From the NCBI RefSeq assembly GCF_009497655.1, contig NZ_CP023317.1, forward strand, positions 835,501-899,500: a stretch of DNA of 64,000 nt. The letters run 5' to 3'. Source of the DNA: Priestia megaterium. GTDB lineage: Bacteria; Bacillota; Bacilli; Bacillales; Bacillaceae_H. The notes beneath the pieces were generated by a model. That model made no database searches. It was not told the DNA's origin and was given only the letters and a program-made list of their open reading frames with translations. A program made the position numbers and the translations under genes. Each line of letters starts with the position of its first letter. Positions within the stretch are counted from its first letter, which is position 1. Of the stretch, positions 26,883-34,191 are shown one piece after another.

Positions 26883-27737
26883 ATGTCAACAGGCGGATTA
26901 ACAATGATTAAAAACACGGTGGCTAAGCTTCCAGATTCGGAGCGGAAAATTGCTGAATATATTTTAAACAACCCGCATACTGTGGTAAACAGTACGGCTG
27001 GGGAACTAGGAAGACTAGCGAATGCGAGCAGTGCCGCTGTTATTCGTTTGTGTAAATCTATCGGGGTTAGCGGCTTTCAAGAATTAAAGGTAAGAGTAGC
27101 CGGTGATTTAGCTAAAGATACAGAACAAGGATACCGTGATATTGAAACAAATGAAACAATTCAATCTATTGTCAAAAAAACGGCAAGCAACAGCATTCAA
27201 AGTCTAAGTGATACGGCTGAGCTTGTGAATTATAAAGAAGTAGAGCGGGCTGTTTTGGCGCTGATTGGAGCAAAAAACATTCATTTTTTCGGAATTGGTG
27301 CTTCACATATTATTGCTATAGATGCGCAGCAAAAATTTCTTCGAATTAATAAAAATGCGACGGCTTTTGCGGATAGCCATTTAGCAGCTACACTCATCGC
27401 AAATGCAAGTAAAGACGATGTAGTTGTGGGTATTTCTTTTTCAGGAGAGACTCCTGAAGTAAGCAACGTCTTATCTTTAGCTAAAAATCGCGGAGTAAAG
27501 ACGATTAGCTTAACTAAGTACGGACAGTCTACCGTTTCGTCTTTAGCAGATATTTGTTTGTATACGTCTTATTCTCAAGAAGCGCCGTTTCGAAGCGCAG
27601 CAACATCGTCTCGTTTAGCCCAGCTTTATGTGATTGATGTTTTATTTTTAAGTATTGCAGCGCAGCAGTACGACCAGACGATTGAGTATATTGACAAAAC
27701 AAGAGATGCCATTCAGTTTTTGAAAGATAAGAAATAA
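26883..27737 (+). CDS. murR: RpiR-family regulator MurR
   Basis: This 284-residue regulator has an N-terminal RpiR helix-turn-helix (LPDSERKIAEYILNNP, then LGRLANASSAAVIRLCKSIG) and a C-terminal SIS domain (KNIHFFGIGASHIIA, VVGISFSGETPEV) that would bind a sugar phosphate such as MurNAc-6-phosphate. It sits between murQ and murP as in B. subtilis (ybbI-ybbH-ybbF). An AAAGGAGAG site precedes ATG 26883, 12 bases after murQ. The paired dyad before murQ is its probable target. Confidence 0.92.
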   Translation: MSTGGLTMIKNTVAKLPDSERKIAEYILNNPHTVVNSTAGELGRLANASSAAVIRLCKSIGVSGFQELKVRVAGDLAKDTEQGYRDIETNETIQSIVKKTASNSIQSLSDTAELVNYKEVERAVLALIGAKNIHFFGIGASHIIAIDAQQKFLRINKNATAFADSHLAATLIANASKDDVVVGISFSGETPEVSNVLSLAKNRGVKTISLTKYGQSTVSSLADICLYTSYSQEAPFRSAATSSRLAQLYVIDVLFLSIAAQQYDQTIEYIDKTRDAIQFLKDKK

Positions 27738-27740
27738 AAA

Positions 27741-27756
27741 AAGAAAACGATTACAA
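27741..27756. promoter_or_regulatory. cre site between murR and murP
   Basis: AAGAAAACGATTACAA matches 15 of 16 positions of the cre consensus WTGNAARCGNWWWCAW. Inside the operon it could act as a CcpA roadblock that lowers murP and mupG expression in glucose. Confidence 0.5.
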
Positions 27757-27826
27757 AAAGGGGATTTTGTGGTCTGTTTCCTCAGTGGCGTATCCATCTA
27801 AGAGGAAAATACAAAGGGGGATTAAC

Positions 27827-29188
27827 ATGTCTTTAGATAATCATCAATTAGCAAAGGCTGTTTTGGAGATGCTTGGGGGAGCATCCAATATTGAAGCGTA
27901 TACGCATTGTATGACGCGGCTGCGTGTGACTATAAAAGATGATTCAATTGTTAAAAAGGCAGATATACGAAAACTTGAAGGCGTGCTCGGATTAGTGGAA
28001 GAAGAAACGCTGCAAATCATTATTGGGCCGGGCAAAGTGAACAAAGTAACAGAAGAATTTGGAAAGTTAATTGATGAATCCGGCGGTATTAACTTAGAAA
28101 ATCGTGCAGCACAGCGGAAATCGGAGCTGAAAGAAAAAAATGCAACTCCGTTTAAGCTGTTGCTTCGCCGAATTGCAAGTATTTTTATTCCGTTGATACC
28201 TGCTCTTGTAGCATCTGGACTTATTACCGGAGTGACAAAAGCAGCTGTGCAGGCGAAGTGGCTTCCGGCAGATTCACAGATTGCTATTCTTTTAACCGTT
28301 ATCGGAAGCGGTTTATTTGCCTATCTGGGTATTTTAGTAGGTATTAATGCAGCAAAAGAATTTGGTGGTTCGCCAGCTCTAGGAGGCTTAGCGGGCATTT
28401 TAGTCATTAATCCTGCCGTAGCTGATATTAAACTTTTTGGTGAAGCACTTTTGCCGGGGCGTGGGGGCTTAATAGGAGTGCTGCTTGCAGCAATCTTTAT
28501 GGCCGTGTTAGAAAAACGAGTACGTAAATTTGTCCCACAGTCACTGGATATTATTATTACACCAACCGTTACGGTGTTAATTACAGGAATTATTACGTAT
28601 GTGGTATTCATGCCAATCGGCGGCTTCATTTCAGATGGAATCACAAAAGGTCTTTTAGGAGTTTTAGAGGTTGGAGGAGTTGTAGCAGGCTTTGTTTTAG
28701 GGGCAACGTTTTTGCCGCTCGTTATTACAGGACTGCATCAAGGTCTTACTCCGGTCCATTTAGAGCTTATTAATTCGATTGGAGATGATCCGCTTCTTCC
28801 TATACTAGCAATGGGCGGAGCCGGTCAGGTTGGTGCAGCTTTTGCTATTTATATCAAAACAAAGAAAAAACGCTTAAAGCGAGCAATTGGAGGCGCACTT
28901 CCTTCAGGGCTGCTGGGAATCGGAGAGCCGCTTATTTTTGGAGTCACACTTCCTTTAGGGCGTCCATTTTTAACCGCTTGTCTTGGAGCTGGAATCGGCG
29001 GAGCGTTTCAGGCGCACTTCCATATTGCAACTGTAGCAGTGGGAGTATCGGGTTTGCCGCTTACGTTTTTAGTTCATGCGCATCAAATTCTTCTTTATTT
29101 ACTTGGATTAGTTATTGCTTACGCAGCAGGCTTTATTTGTACCTATTTCTTTGGATTTAACGATGAAATGGCGAGGGAGTTTGAATGA
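27827..29188 (+). CDS. murP: PTS EIIBC component for N-acetylmuramic acid, MurP
   Basis: This 453-residue PTS permease has an EIIB domain (phosphocysteine in YTHCMTRLRV, residues about 25-34) followed by a ten-segment EIIC domain (PFKLLLRRIASIFIPLIPALVASGLI, LGIGEPLIFGVTLPLGRPF). There is no EIIA domain, as in B. subtilis MurP, which uses EIIA-Glc. It imports and phosphorylates MurNAc or the MurNAc-GlcNAc disaccharide. I chose ATG 27827, preceded by AAAGGGGG; upstream codons in frame have no ribosome site. The stop overlaps the mupG start by 4 bases. Confidence 0.93.
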   Translation: MSLDNHQLAKAVLEMLGGASNIEAYTHCMTRLRVTIKDDSIVKKADIRKLEGVLGLVEEETLQIIIGPGKVNKVTEEFGKLIDESGGINLENRAAQRKSELKEKNATPFKLLLRRIASIFIPLIPALVASGLITGVTKAAVQAKWLPADSQIAILLTVIGSGLFAYLGILVGINAAKEFGGSPALGGLAGILVINPAVADIKLFGEALLPGRGGLIGVLLAAIFMAVLEKRVRKFVPQSLDIIITPTVTVLITGIITYVVFMPIGGFISDGITKGLLGVLEVGGVVAGFVLGATFLPLVITGLHQGLTPVHLELINSIGDDPLLPILAMGGAGQVGAAFAIYIKTKKKRLKRAIGGALPSGLLGIGEPLIFGVTLPLGRPFLTACLGAGIGGAFQAHFHIATVAVGVSGLPLTFLVHAHQILLYLLGLVIAYAAGFICTYFFGFNDEMAREFE

Positions 29189-30195
29189 TTGGCATTTCGT
29201 TTTATTTGAACGATAGAGATGCCAAACAAAGATTAGTAGAAGCGAGTGAATGCGGCGTTACACGCGCATTCACTTCACTTCACATTCCAGAGGAAAAAGG
29301 AGATTTGGCTGAACGGGCAAAAGAATTGCTTCATGTGGCTAGAGATTGTGGAATAAGCGTGTATGCAGATGTATCTAAGCATACACCGGTTCATTTAGGT
29401 ATCGAAAGCCTTATGACTCTATCTTCACTTGGCGTATCTGGTATTAGACTAGACGATGGCTTTAGCGTAGAAGAAACGATTTTACTTGCGGATGAGTTTT
29501 ATATTGCCCTTAATGCAAGTACAGTGTCAAAACTAGAAATAGAAGCGCTGTTATCTGCAGGCCTTCATCATCATCAGCTGCTTGCTTGGCATAATTTTTA
29601 TCCGCGGCCTGAAACAGGGCTTGAAGAAACGTTTTTTCAACAGCAGACAGATTTATTCAATAAACTTCGTGTTCCAGTGTGTGCTTATATTCCTGGAGAA
29701 GGCGAAAAAAGAGGTCCTATTTATCAAGGTCTTCCTACTAGAGAAAAAGACCGTAATAAATGTCCTTTTACCTCTGCAGTAGATTTATACGGATGCGGAG
29801 TAACGGAGGTTTATATTGGAGATCCATACGCCAGTTCAAGTTTATTAAAACGTTTAGTTCAATATCAAGAAAACCGCATTATTCCGCTACGCATTCGTTC
29901 ACCTCATATACAGGGAACGTACAGCGTGCGTCCGGATATATCAAGAGACGTTCTGCGTTTGGTGGATACACGATCTGTAGAACCAGTGCCGCCATATCAT
30001 ACAGTCGAGCGCGGAATCGGAGCAATTACAATGGACAATGATGGCTACGGACGTTACAGAGGAGAGGTTCAAATAGCTAAAAGGAATTTGCCTGCAAATG
30101 CTAATGTGAATGTGATTGGGTATGTAATAGAAGAAGATCATGAGCTGCTTTCATTAGTGAGACCGGGACAAAAGCTTAAGCTTATCAATGTCTAA
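29185..30195 (+). CDS. mupG: 6-phospho-N-acetylmuramidase MupG (DUF871)
   Basis: This 336-residue TIM-barrel protein of the DUF871 family has GISFYLNDRDAKQRLVEASECG at the first strand, ISVYADVSKHTP, GIRLDDGFS, LLAWHNFYPRPETGL with the His-Asn-Phe-Tyr-Pro motif, and a C-terminal beta domain (HTVERGIGAITMDNDGYGRY). S. aureus MupG splits 6-phospho-MurNAc-GlcNAc inside the cell. Its presence directly after murP suggests uptake of the disaccharide, which is then cut before MurQ acts. It is coupled to murP by the ATGA overlap. Confidence 0.9.
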   Translation: MIGISFYLNDRDAKQRLVEASECGVTRAFTSLHIPEEKGDLAERAKELLHVARDCGISVYADVSKHTPVHLGIESLMTLSSLGVSGIRLDDGFSVEETILLADEFYIALNASTVSKLEIEALLSAGLHHHQLLAWHNFYPRPETGLEETFFQQQTDLFNKLRVPVCAYIPGEGEKRGPIYQGLPTREKDRNKCPFTSAVDLYGCGVTEVYIGDPYASSSLLKRLVQYQENRIIPLRIRSPHIQGTYSVRPDISRDVLRLVDTRSVEPVPPYHTVERGIGAITMDNDGYGRYRGEVQIAKRNLPANANVNVIGYVIEEDHELLSLVRPGQKLKLINV

Positions 30196-30202
30196 AAGGA
30201 AA

Positions 30203-30234
30203 AATGAATTCATCATCGAATCCATTTTTTTATT
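30203..30234 (+). terminator. probable terminator of the mur operon
   Basis: AAAAATGAATTC and GAATCCATTTTTTT pair with one mismatch around ATCATC, with a T run. Confidence 0.6.
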
Positions 30235-30253
30235 TAAGCGGAAGAAAAAAGAA

Positions 30254-30282
30254 TTGTCAAACTAAAATGAAAGCGTTATACT
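30254..30282 (+). promoter_or_regulatory. promoter of the LacI-family regulator gene
   Basis: TTGTCA at 30254-30259 and TATACT at 30277-30282 with a 17-base spacer. The operator at 30286-30307 begins three bases downstream, over the expected start point. Confidence 0.7.
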
Positions 30283-30285
30283 GAG

Positions 30286-30307
30286 TTTAGTAAAACGTTA
30301 AACTAAA
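30286..30307. promoter_or_regulatory. LacI-type operator O1 at the regulator's own promoter
   Basis: TTTAGT and ACTAAA arms flank a central AACGTT with CG at the centre (30296-30297). The same layout recurs at 31414, 31427 and, weaker, 33901. Confidence 0.75.
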
Positions 30308-30322
30308 AATGGAGATGGTCAT

Positions 30323-31336
30323 CTGGTTACAATTAAAGATATTGCAAAAGCAGCAGATGTTTCAATTACGACTGCCTCCCTCATTTTAAACAACAAACCG
30401 GGAGCAAGCAGAATTTCTGAAGCTACTAAACTGCGTGTAATTGCAGCTTCAAAAAAATTAGGCTATATCCCCAATATGTCTGCGCGTAACTTGCGGGGAC
30501 AAGACAAATCAGCGCAGCTAACAATTGCTCTTATTTGGCCAATTGATACGCGCGTATCGTTAGTGGGACGCATTCTTACAGGTATTCAAAACTACATAGC
30601 TTCATTAAAAAGCGGCCCTACTATTAAATTATTAGTCGAAACGTTTCAAAATGAAGAAGGTATTTCCTCTGTAAAAGGTCTTCAAACATCTTCATATTTT
30701 AACGGAGCGATTATTGCGAATACAACGGCAGCTGATGAGGCTTATATTCACCGATCTAAACCTGGTGTTCCGATTGTTTTATTTAATCGTGTATCATCTA
30801 TATACTCTGTTATACAATCCAAAAATTATGAAGCGGGCCAAGCGGTAGCAGATCATTTTATTCGTAATAATCATCAACATATCAGTATTTTAGTTCCAGA
30901 CGTGTCTTCACAGGCTTTAGAAGCAGGAGTAAAAGGCGTAACAGATAGAATTGAACAGACTGATGTTACGTATTGTCACCATTACTGTTCATATACAGAA
31001 CAAGGTGGGTATGACAGCATCAAACAGCTTATTGAACAAGGAAAAGTTCCAACCGCTGTGATTTGTTTGAGTGATCATGTTGCATTAGGAGCTCTTTCTG
31101 CTCTTAATGACTACGGCATCTCTGTGCCAGCTGATTGTGAAGTGATGGGATTTGATAACCAAGAGTTCTCTAAATTTACTAACCCAAAACTTTCGACTGT
31201 CAATTTGCCGGTAGAAAAAATGGCCTATTGTGCAGGAGAGCTTTTAGTTAAAACAATTTCTGATCCATATGGGGATGTGGACCAACAGATATTTGATTTG
31301 GAAATTATTCATCGTAATACAACGAGAATCAAATAA
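30323..31336 (+). CDS. LacI-family regulator, apparent CTG start
   Basis: The frame encodes a complete LacI protein of 337 residues only if it begins upstream of the first ATG (30476). VTIKDIAKAADVSITTASLILNN from 30326 is the LacI helix-turn-helix. The frame opens after a TAA at 30299, and the only near-start codon between is CTG 30323, with GGAG at 30311-30314, 8 bases before it. The ligand domain follows (IALIWPIDTR, VPIVLFNRV, ICLSDHVALGALSALNDYGI, MGFDNQEFS). It probably represses itself and the next two genes. A frameshift or sequence error that removed an ATG is the alternative. Confidence 0.82.
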   Translation: MVTIKDIAKAADVSITTASLILNNKPGASRISEATKLRVIAASKKLGYIPNMSARNLRGQDKSAQLTIALIWPIDTRVSLVGRILTGIQNYIASLKSGPTIKLLVETFQNEEGISSVKGLQTSSYFNGAIIANTTAADEAYIHRSKPGVPIVLFNRVSSIYSVIQSKNYEAGQAVADHFIRNNHQHISILVPDVSSQALEAGVKGVTDRIEQTDVTYCHHYCSYTEQGGYDSIKQLIEQGKVPTAVICLSDHVALGALSALNDYGISVPADCEVMGFDNQEFSKFTNPKLSTVNLPVEKMAYCAGELLVKTISDPYGDVDQQIFDLEIIHRNTTRIK

Positions 31337-31355
31337 AAAGCAATGCCATTCATGA

Positions 31356-31375
31356 GGTCTCTTTAAAAAGAGACC
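31356..31375. other. 20-bp palindrome after the LacI-family gene
   Basis: GGTCTCTTT and AAAGAGACC form a perfect dyad with a 2-base centre and no T run after it. It may be a weak terminator or an operator. Confidence 0.4.
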
Positions 31376-31413
31376 GATTTAGAAAAATATAAGAGCAAGC
31401 TTTTTATTTTTTT

Positions 31414-31448
31414 ATTAGTAAAACGTTGTACTAAAACGTTTTACTAAA
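31414..31448. promoter_or_regulatory. tandem overlapping LacI-type operators O2 and O3
   Basis: Two 22-bp sites centred on CG at 31424-31425 and 31437-31438 each match 20 of 22 positions of the ideal TTTAGT...ACTAAA dyad. Centres are 13 bases apart, so the sites share sequence. They lie 38-72 bases before the DapA-family start. Confidence 0.78.
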
Positions 31449-31485
31449 TATAGAGTAATTCACTACTAACAAAGGGGAGAAGGAA

Positions 31486-32385
31486 ATGAAACATTTATAC
31501 GGAGTTACAACAGCAATGGTTACACCGTTTACTAAAACGGGTGAAGTAGATTTAGAGAAAGTAGTAAATTTAACAGAGTTTTTAATTTCAAAAGGAGTGC
31601 ACTGCTTGTATCCGCTTGGTACAACGGGCGAGATGCTTCGTCTATCTGTCAAAGAAAGAAAGCAAGTTGCAGAAACAGTAGTGAAACAAGCGGCTAATCG
31701 TGTAACCGTATTCATACATGTAGGAGCTATGAATGAAGAAGATACAATTGAGCTTGCAAAACATGCCTATGAAATTGGCGCCGACGGTATCGGAGTAGTT
31801 ACGCCTATGTTCTTTGGAGCAAACGATAACGAACTAGAAACGTATTTTATAAAAGTAGCAAACAGTGTCCCGAATGATTTTCCCGTATATTTATATAATA
31901 TTCCTCAGTGTTCAAGCAATGATTTAACGGCAGAGGTAGCTCAAAAAGTGGCAGATTCATGCAAGAATGTAATTGGTATTAAATATAGCTACCCTGACTA
32001 TTTACGCGTAAATGATTATTTAAATATTAACGATGGAAACTTTTCTGTTCTTCCCGGAACCGATCGTTTATTTTTAGCAGCTCTGGCTATGGGATGTGAA
32101 GGAGTTGTCTCCGGTGTATCGGGCGTTTATCCCGAGCCTTTTGTAGAGACTTATAATGCCTTTAAAGCGAATGATTTAGAAAAAGCGAGAAAGATGCAAA
32201 AAGTTGCTATTCAATATTGTGAAGCTCTTTTAAACGGAAGCAACATGTCTTATTTTAAAGAAGCATTAAAATTGAGAGGCATTGATGTTGGTGGCATGAG
32301 ATCTCCTCAAATAGATTTAACAGAAGAAGAAGTCAAAGAATTAGATGATAAACTAAATAGCATTCGTCCAAAGAGCAGTGTTTAA
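31486..32385 (+). CDS. DapA/NAL-family class I aldolase or dehydratase
   Basis: This 299-residue TIM-barrel protein of the dihydrodipicolinate synthase / N-acetylneuraminate lyase family has PLGTTGEMLRLS (GTTGE motif), VYLYNIPQ with the catalytic Tyr, and VIGIKYSYPD with the Schiff-base lysine. It is not the biosynthetic DapA, judging from its place beside a sugar-acid-type transporter and a LacI regulator. A 2-keto-3-deoxy sugar acid aldolase or a 5-keto-4-deoxyglucarate dehydratase-like role fits. GGGGAGAAGG precedes ATG 31486, and tandem LacI-type operators lie upstream. Confidence 0.82.
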   Translation: MKHLYGVTTAMVTPFTKTGEVDLEKVVNLTEFLISKGVHCLYPLGTTGEMLRLSVKERKQVAETVVKQAANRVTVFIHVGAMNEEDTIELAKHAYEIGADGIGVVTPMFFGANDNELETYFIKVANSVPNDFPVYLYNIPQCSSNDLTAEVAQKVADSCKNVIGIKYSYPDYLRVNDYLNINDGNFSVLPGTDRLFLAALAMGCEGVVSGVSGVYPEPFVETYNAFKANDLEKARKMQKVAIQYCEALLNGSNMSYFKEALKLRGIDVGGMRSPQIDLTEEEVKELDDKLNSIRPKSSV

Positions 32386-32427
32386 TAATTGGTTCATGTT
32401 CTGAATAAACTCATGCATTTCTAGTGA

Positions 32428-32456
32428 ACAGGGCTGTTTGATAATAAGCAAACAGC
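32428..32456 (+). other. intergenic hairpin between lyase and transporter genes
   Basis: GGGCTGTTTG pairs with CAAACAGCTC with one G-T-type mismatch; no T run follows. It may protect the upstream message or lower readthrough. Confidence 0.45.
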
Positions 32457-32495
32457 TCATTCACTATAACGATTAAGGTTATGGAGGGATATTCT

Positions 32496-33794
32496 ATGGC
32501 GGTTACATCTAAATTAAATGAAAGCGTTAACAAAGATTTAGGTCCTGTAAAGCAAGATGTAAAAAAGACGAATATACGCTGGTGGCTTATTATTGTATTG
32601 CTAATTGGAGCAGTTGTTAACTATTTAGACCGCTCTAATTTAAGCATCGCTAATACCACGATTGCCAAAGAGTTTGGGCTGTCTTCTACACAAATGGGTC
32701 TTTTGCTTTCAGCTTTTCTCTGGCCATATGCCTTAGCAAATCTACCAGCAGGCTGGCTGGTTGACAAATACGGGCCGAAAAAAATGTTTGCATGGGCATC
32801 AGGCCTATGGTCTGTGGCAACGGTAGCAAGTGCATTTACTAACACGTATTCTGCTCTTTATGCCATGAGAATGCTTCTTGGTGTATCGGAGTCTCCTTTT
32901 TTTACTTCAGGAATTAAAGTGACGGAAAGATGGTTTAAAAAAGAAGAGCGCGGCCTTCCTACTTCGATTATTAATACAGGGTCTCAAATTGCTAATGCGA
33001 TTGCTCCGCCACTTCTAACGGTACTGCTTTTAACAATGAGTTGGAGAGGAATGTTTGTTGTTATAGGAGCAGCAGGCTTTATTGTGATGTTTGTTTGGCT
33101 AAAGATATACCGAGATCCGGATTATGTTGCCAATAAAGTGAAAGCTGTCCCTAAAGAAGAAATAAAAATCAGTCATACCTCACAAGCAAAATGGTCACAG
33201 CTGTTTAAATATAAAAGCACATGGTTTATGATTATCGGGAATTTCGGAATTATGTTTACGATATGGGTTTATTTAACTTGGCTTCCTAGCTACTTAGAAA
33301 CAGAGCGCGGTTTTAGCCTAAAACAAACGGGCTGGATTGCTGCTATTCCGTTTCTAGCAGGAATCATAGGAGTGTTGCTTGGTGGTGTAATTTCAGATAG
33401 ATTTATTCGAAAAGGAATTAATGCAGTAACGGCAAGAAAAATACCAATTGTAGGCGGGGCAATCTTAGCCGCAGCATCGGTAGCACCCGTTCCTTTTATT
33501 GATAATGCAGCCTTAAGTATTGTCTTATTGTCGATTGGCTACTTCGCGTCACAGCTGCCATCAGGCGTCATTTGGACTCTAGCGGCGGATATTGCACCAA
33601 AGGAACAAGTTGCTTCACTCGGCGCTATTCAGAACTTCGGTGGATTTCTAGGAGCGGCAATGGCTCCTATCGTAACAGGGTTTATATTAGATGCAACGGG
33701 AACTTTTACGGCGGTTTTCCTGTTAGGAGCAGGACTGCTTTTAATTGGTGCTATTAGTTATGGCGTATTTTTAAAGAAGCCAATAGCTAACTAG
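32496..33794 (+). CDS. MFS transporter, anion:cation symporter family (sugar acid type)
   Basis: This 432-residue protein has twelve membrane segments and features of the ACS family that includes glucarate, galactarate and hexuronate transporters: VVNYLDRSNLSIA in helix 1, WPYALANLPAGWLVDKYGPKK between helices 2 and 3, ESPFFTSGIK and WLPSYLETERGFSLKQTGW. ATG 32496 has GGAGGG 7 bases before it; the ATG at 32481 overlaps that site. A perfect cre site lies in codons 8-13. It probably brings in the substrate of the DapA-family enzyme upstream. Confidence 0.87.
   Translation: MAVTSKLNESVNKDLGPVKQDVKKTNIRWWLIIVLLIGAVVNYLDRSNLSIANTTIAKEFGLSSTQMGLLLSAFLWPYALANLPAGWLVDKYGPKKMFAWASGLWSVATVASAFTNTYSALYAMRMLLGVSESPFFTSGIKVTERWFKKEERGLPTSIINTGSQIANAIAPPLLTVLLLTMSWRGMFVVIGAAGFIVMFVWLKIYRDPDYVANKVKAVPKEEIKISHTSQAKWSQLFKYKSTWFMIIGNFGIMFTIWVYLTWLPSYLETERGFSLKQTGWIAAIPFLAGIIGVLLGGVISDRFIRKGINAVTARKIPIVGGAILAAASVAPVPFIDNAALSIVLLSIGYFASQLPSGVIWTLAADIAPKEQVASLGAIQNFGGFLGAAMAPIVTGFILDATGTFTAVFLLGAGLLLIGAISYGVFLKKPIAN
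32518..32533. promoter_or_regulatory. cre site inside the transporter reading frame
   Basis: ATGAAAGCGTTAACAA matches all 16 positions of WTGNAARCGNWWWCAW, 22 bases after the transporter start codon. CcpA bound here would act as a transcription roadblock. Confidence 0.65.
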
Positions 33795-33813
33795 TAATGT
33801 CACAAAAACAAAG

Positions 33814-33848
33814 AGCACACACTGCATGAAAAAGGTGTGTGCTTTTTC
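33814..33848 (+). terminator. terminator after the MFS transporter gene
   Basis: AGCACACAC pairs with GTGTGTGCT, followed by TTTTT. Confidence 0.88.
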
Positions 33849-33900
33849 TTTTACTACTAAAAAGGAAACTATTTTCATTACCATATCATGAACCTTTCTA

Positions 33901-33922
33901 TTGAATAAAACGCTTTACTATG
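33901..33922. promoter_or_regulatory. weak LacI-type operator O4
   Basis: The site centred on CG at 33911-33912 matches 17 of 22 positions of the operator seen at 30286 and 31414. It lies between the transporter terminator and the TPP riboswitch, so its target is unclear. Confidence 0.35.
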
Positions 33923-33970
33923 ATAAAACTATTACAGGTAAACATATGATAATAGATTAATTTCATAGAG

Positions 33971-34070
33971 ATACAACACCACTAGGGGTGCTTTCGAAGC
34001 TGAGAGAGACGATAAGTCTTAACCCTTATAACCTGAACTAGGTAATACTAGCGTAGGAAAGAGGTATTGT
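33971..34070 (+). promoter_or_regulatory. thiamin pyrophosphate (TPP) riboswitch
   Basis: The conserved THI-element blocks are in order: ACTAGGGGTGC, GCTGAGAGAGAC, AACCCTTATAACCTGAAC, then GGTAATACTAGCGTAGG. It precedes a thiamin-pyrimidine salvage operon and a terminator at 34132, so TPP binding would cause early termination. Confidence 0.96.
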
Positions 34071-34131
34071 AATGGATGTTTTGTATGGGATTTCCTTACG
34101 AACTCGTTATAATAATTTTGTGTACATAAAC

Positions 34132-34168
34132 AAAAACACTTCTTTCCTGCGAAAGAAGTGTTTTTTTT
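34132..34168 (+). terminator. terminator of the TPP riboswitch expression platform
   Basis: A perfect 15-bp stem (34132-34146 with 34151-34165, core CACTTCTTTC) and T run lie 62 bases after the aptamer and 24 bases before ylmB. Confidence 0.92.
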
Positions 34169-34191
34169 ATGCGTAAAGGAAGGTGTCATAC

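Noticed and set aside
31356-31375. 20-bp palindrome as an intrinsic terminator of the LacI gene
   Set aside because: No T run and only a 2-base loop, so it was listed as an unassigned palindrome instead.
34072-34176. 34-codon frame between the TPP aptamer and its terminator, with an AGAGG-like site
   Set aside because: It runs through the terminator stem and loop, codon use follows the RNA structure, and such leader frames are not known for TPP riboswitches; most likely chance.
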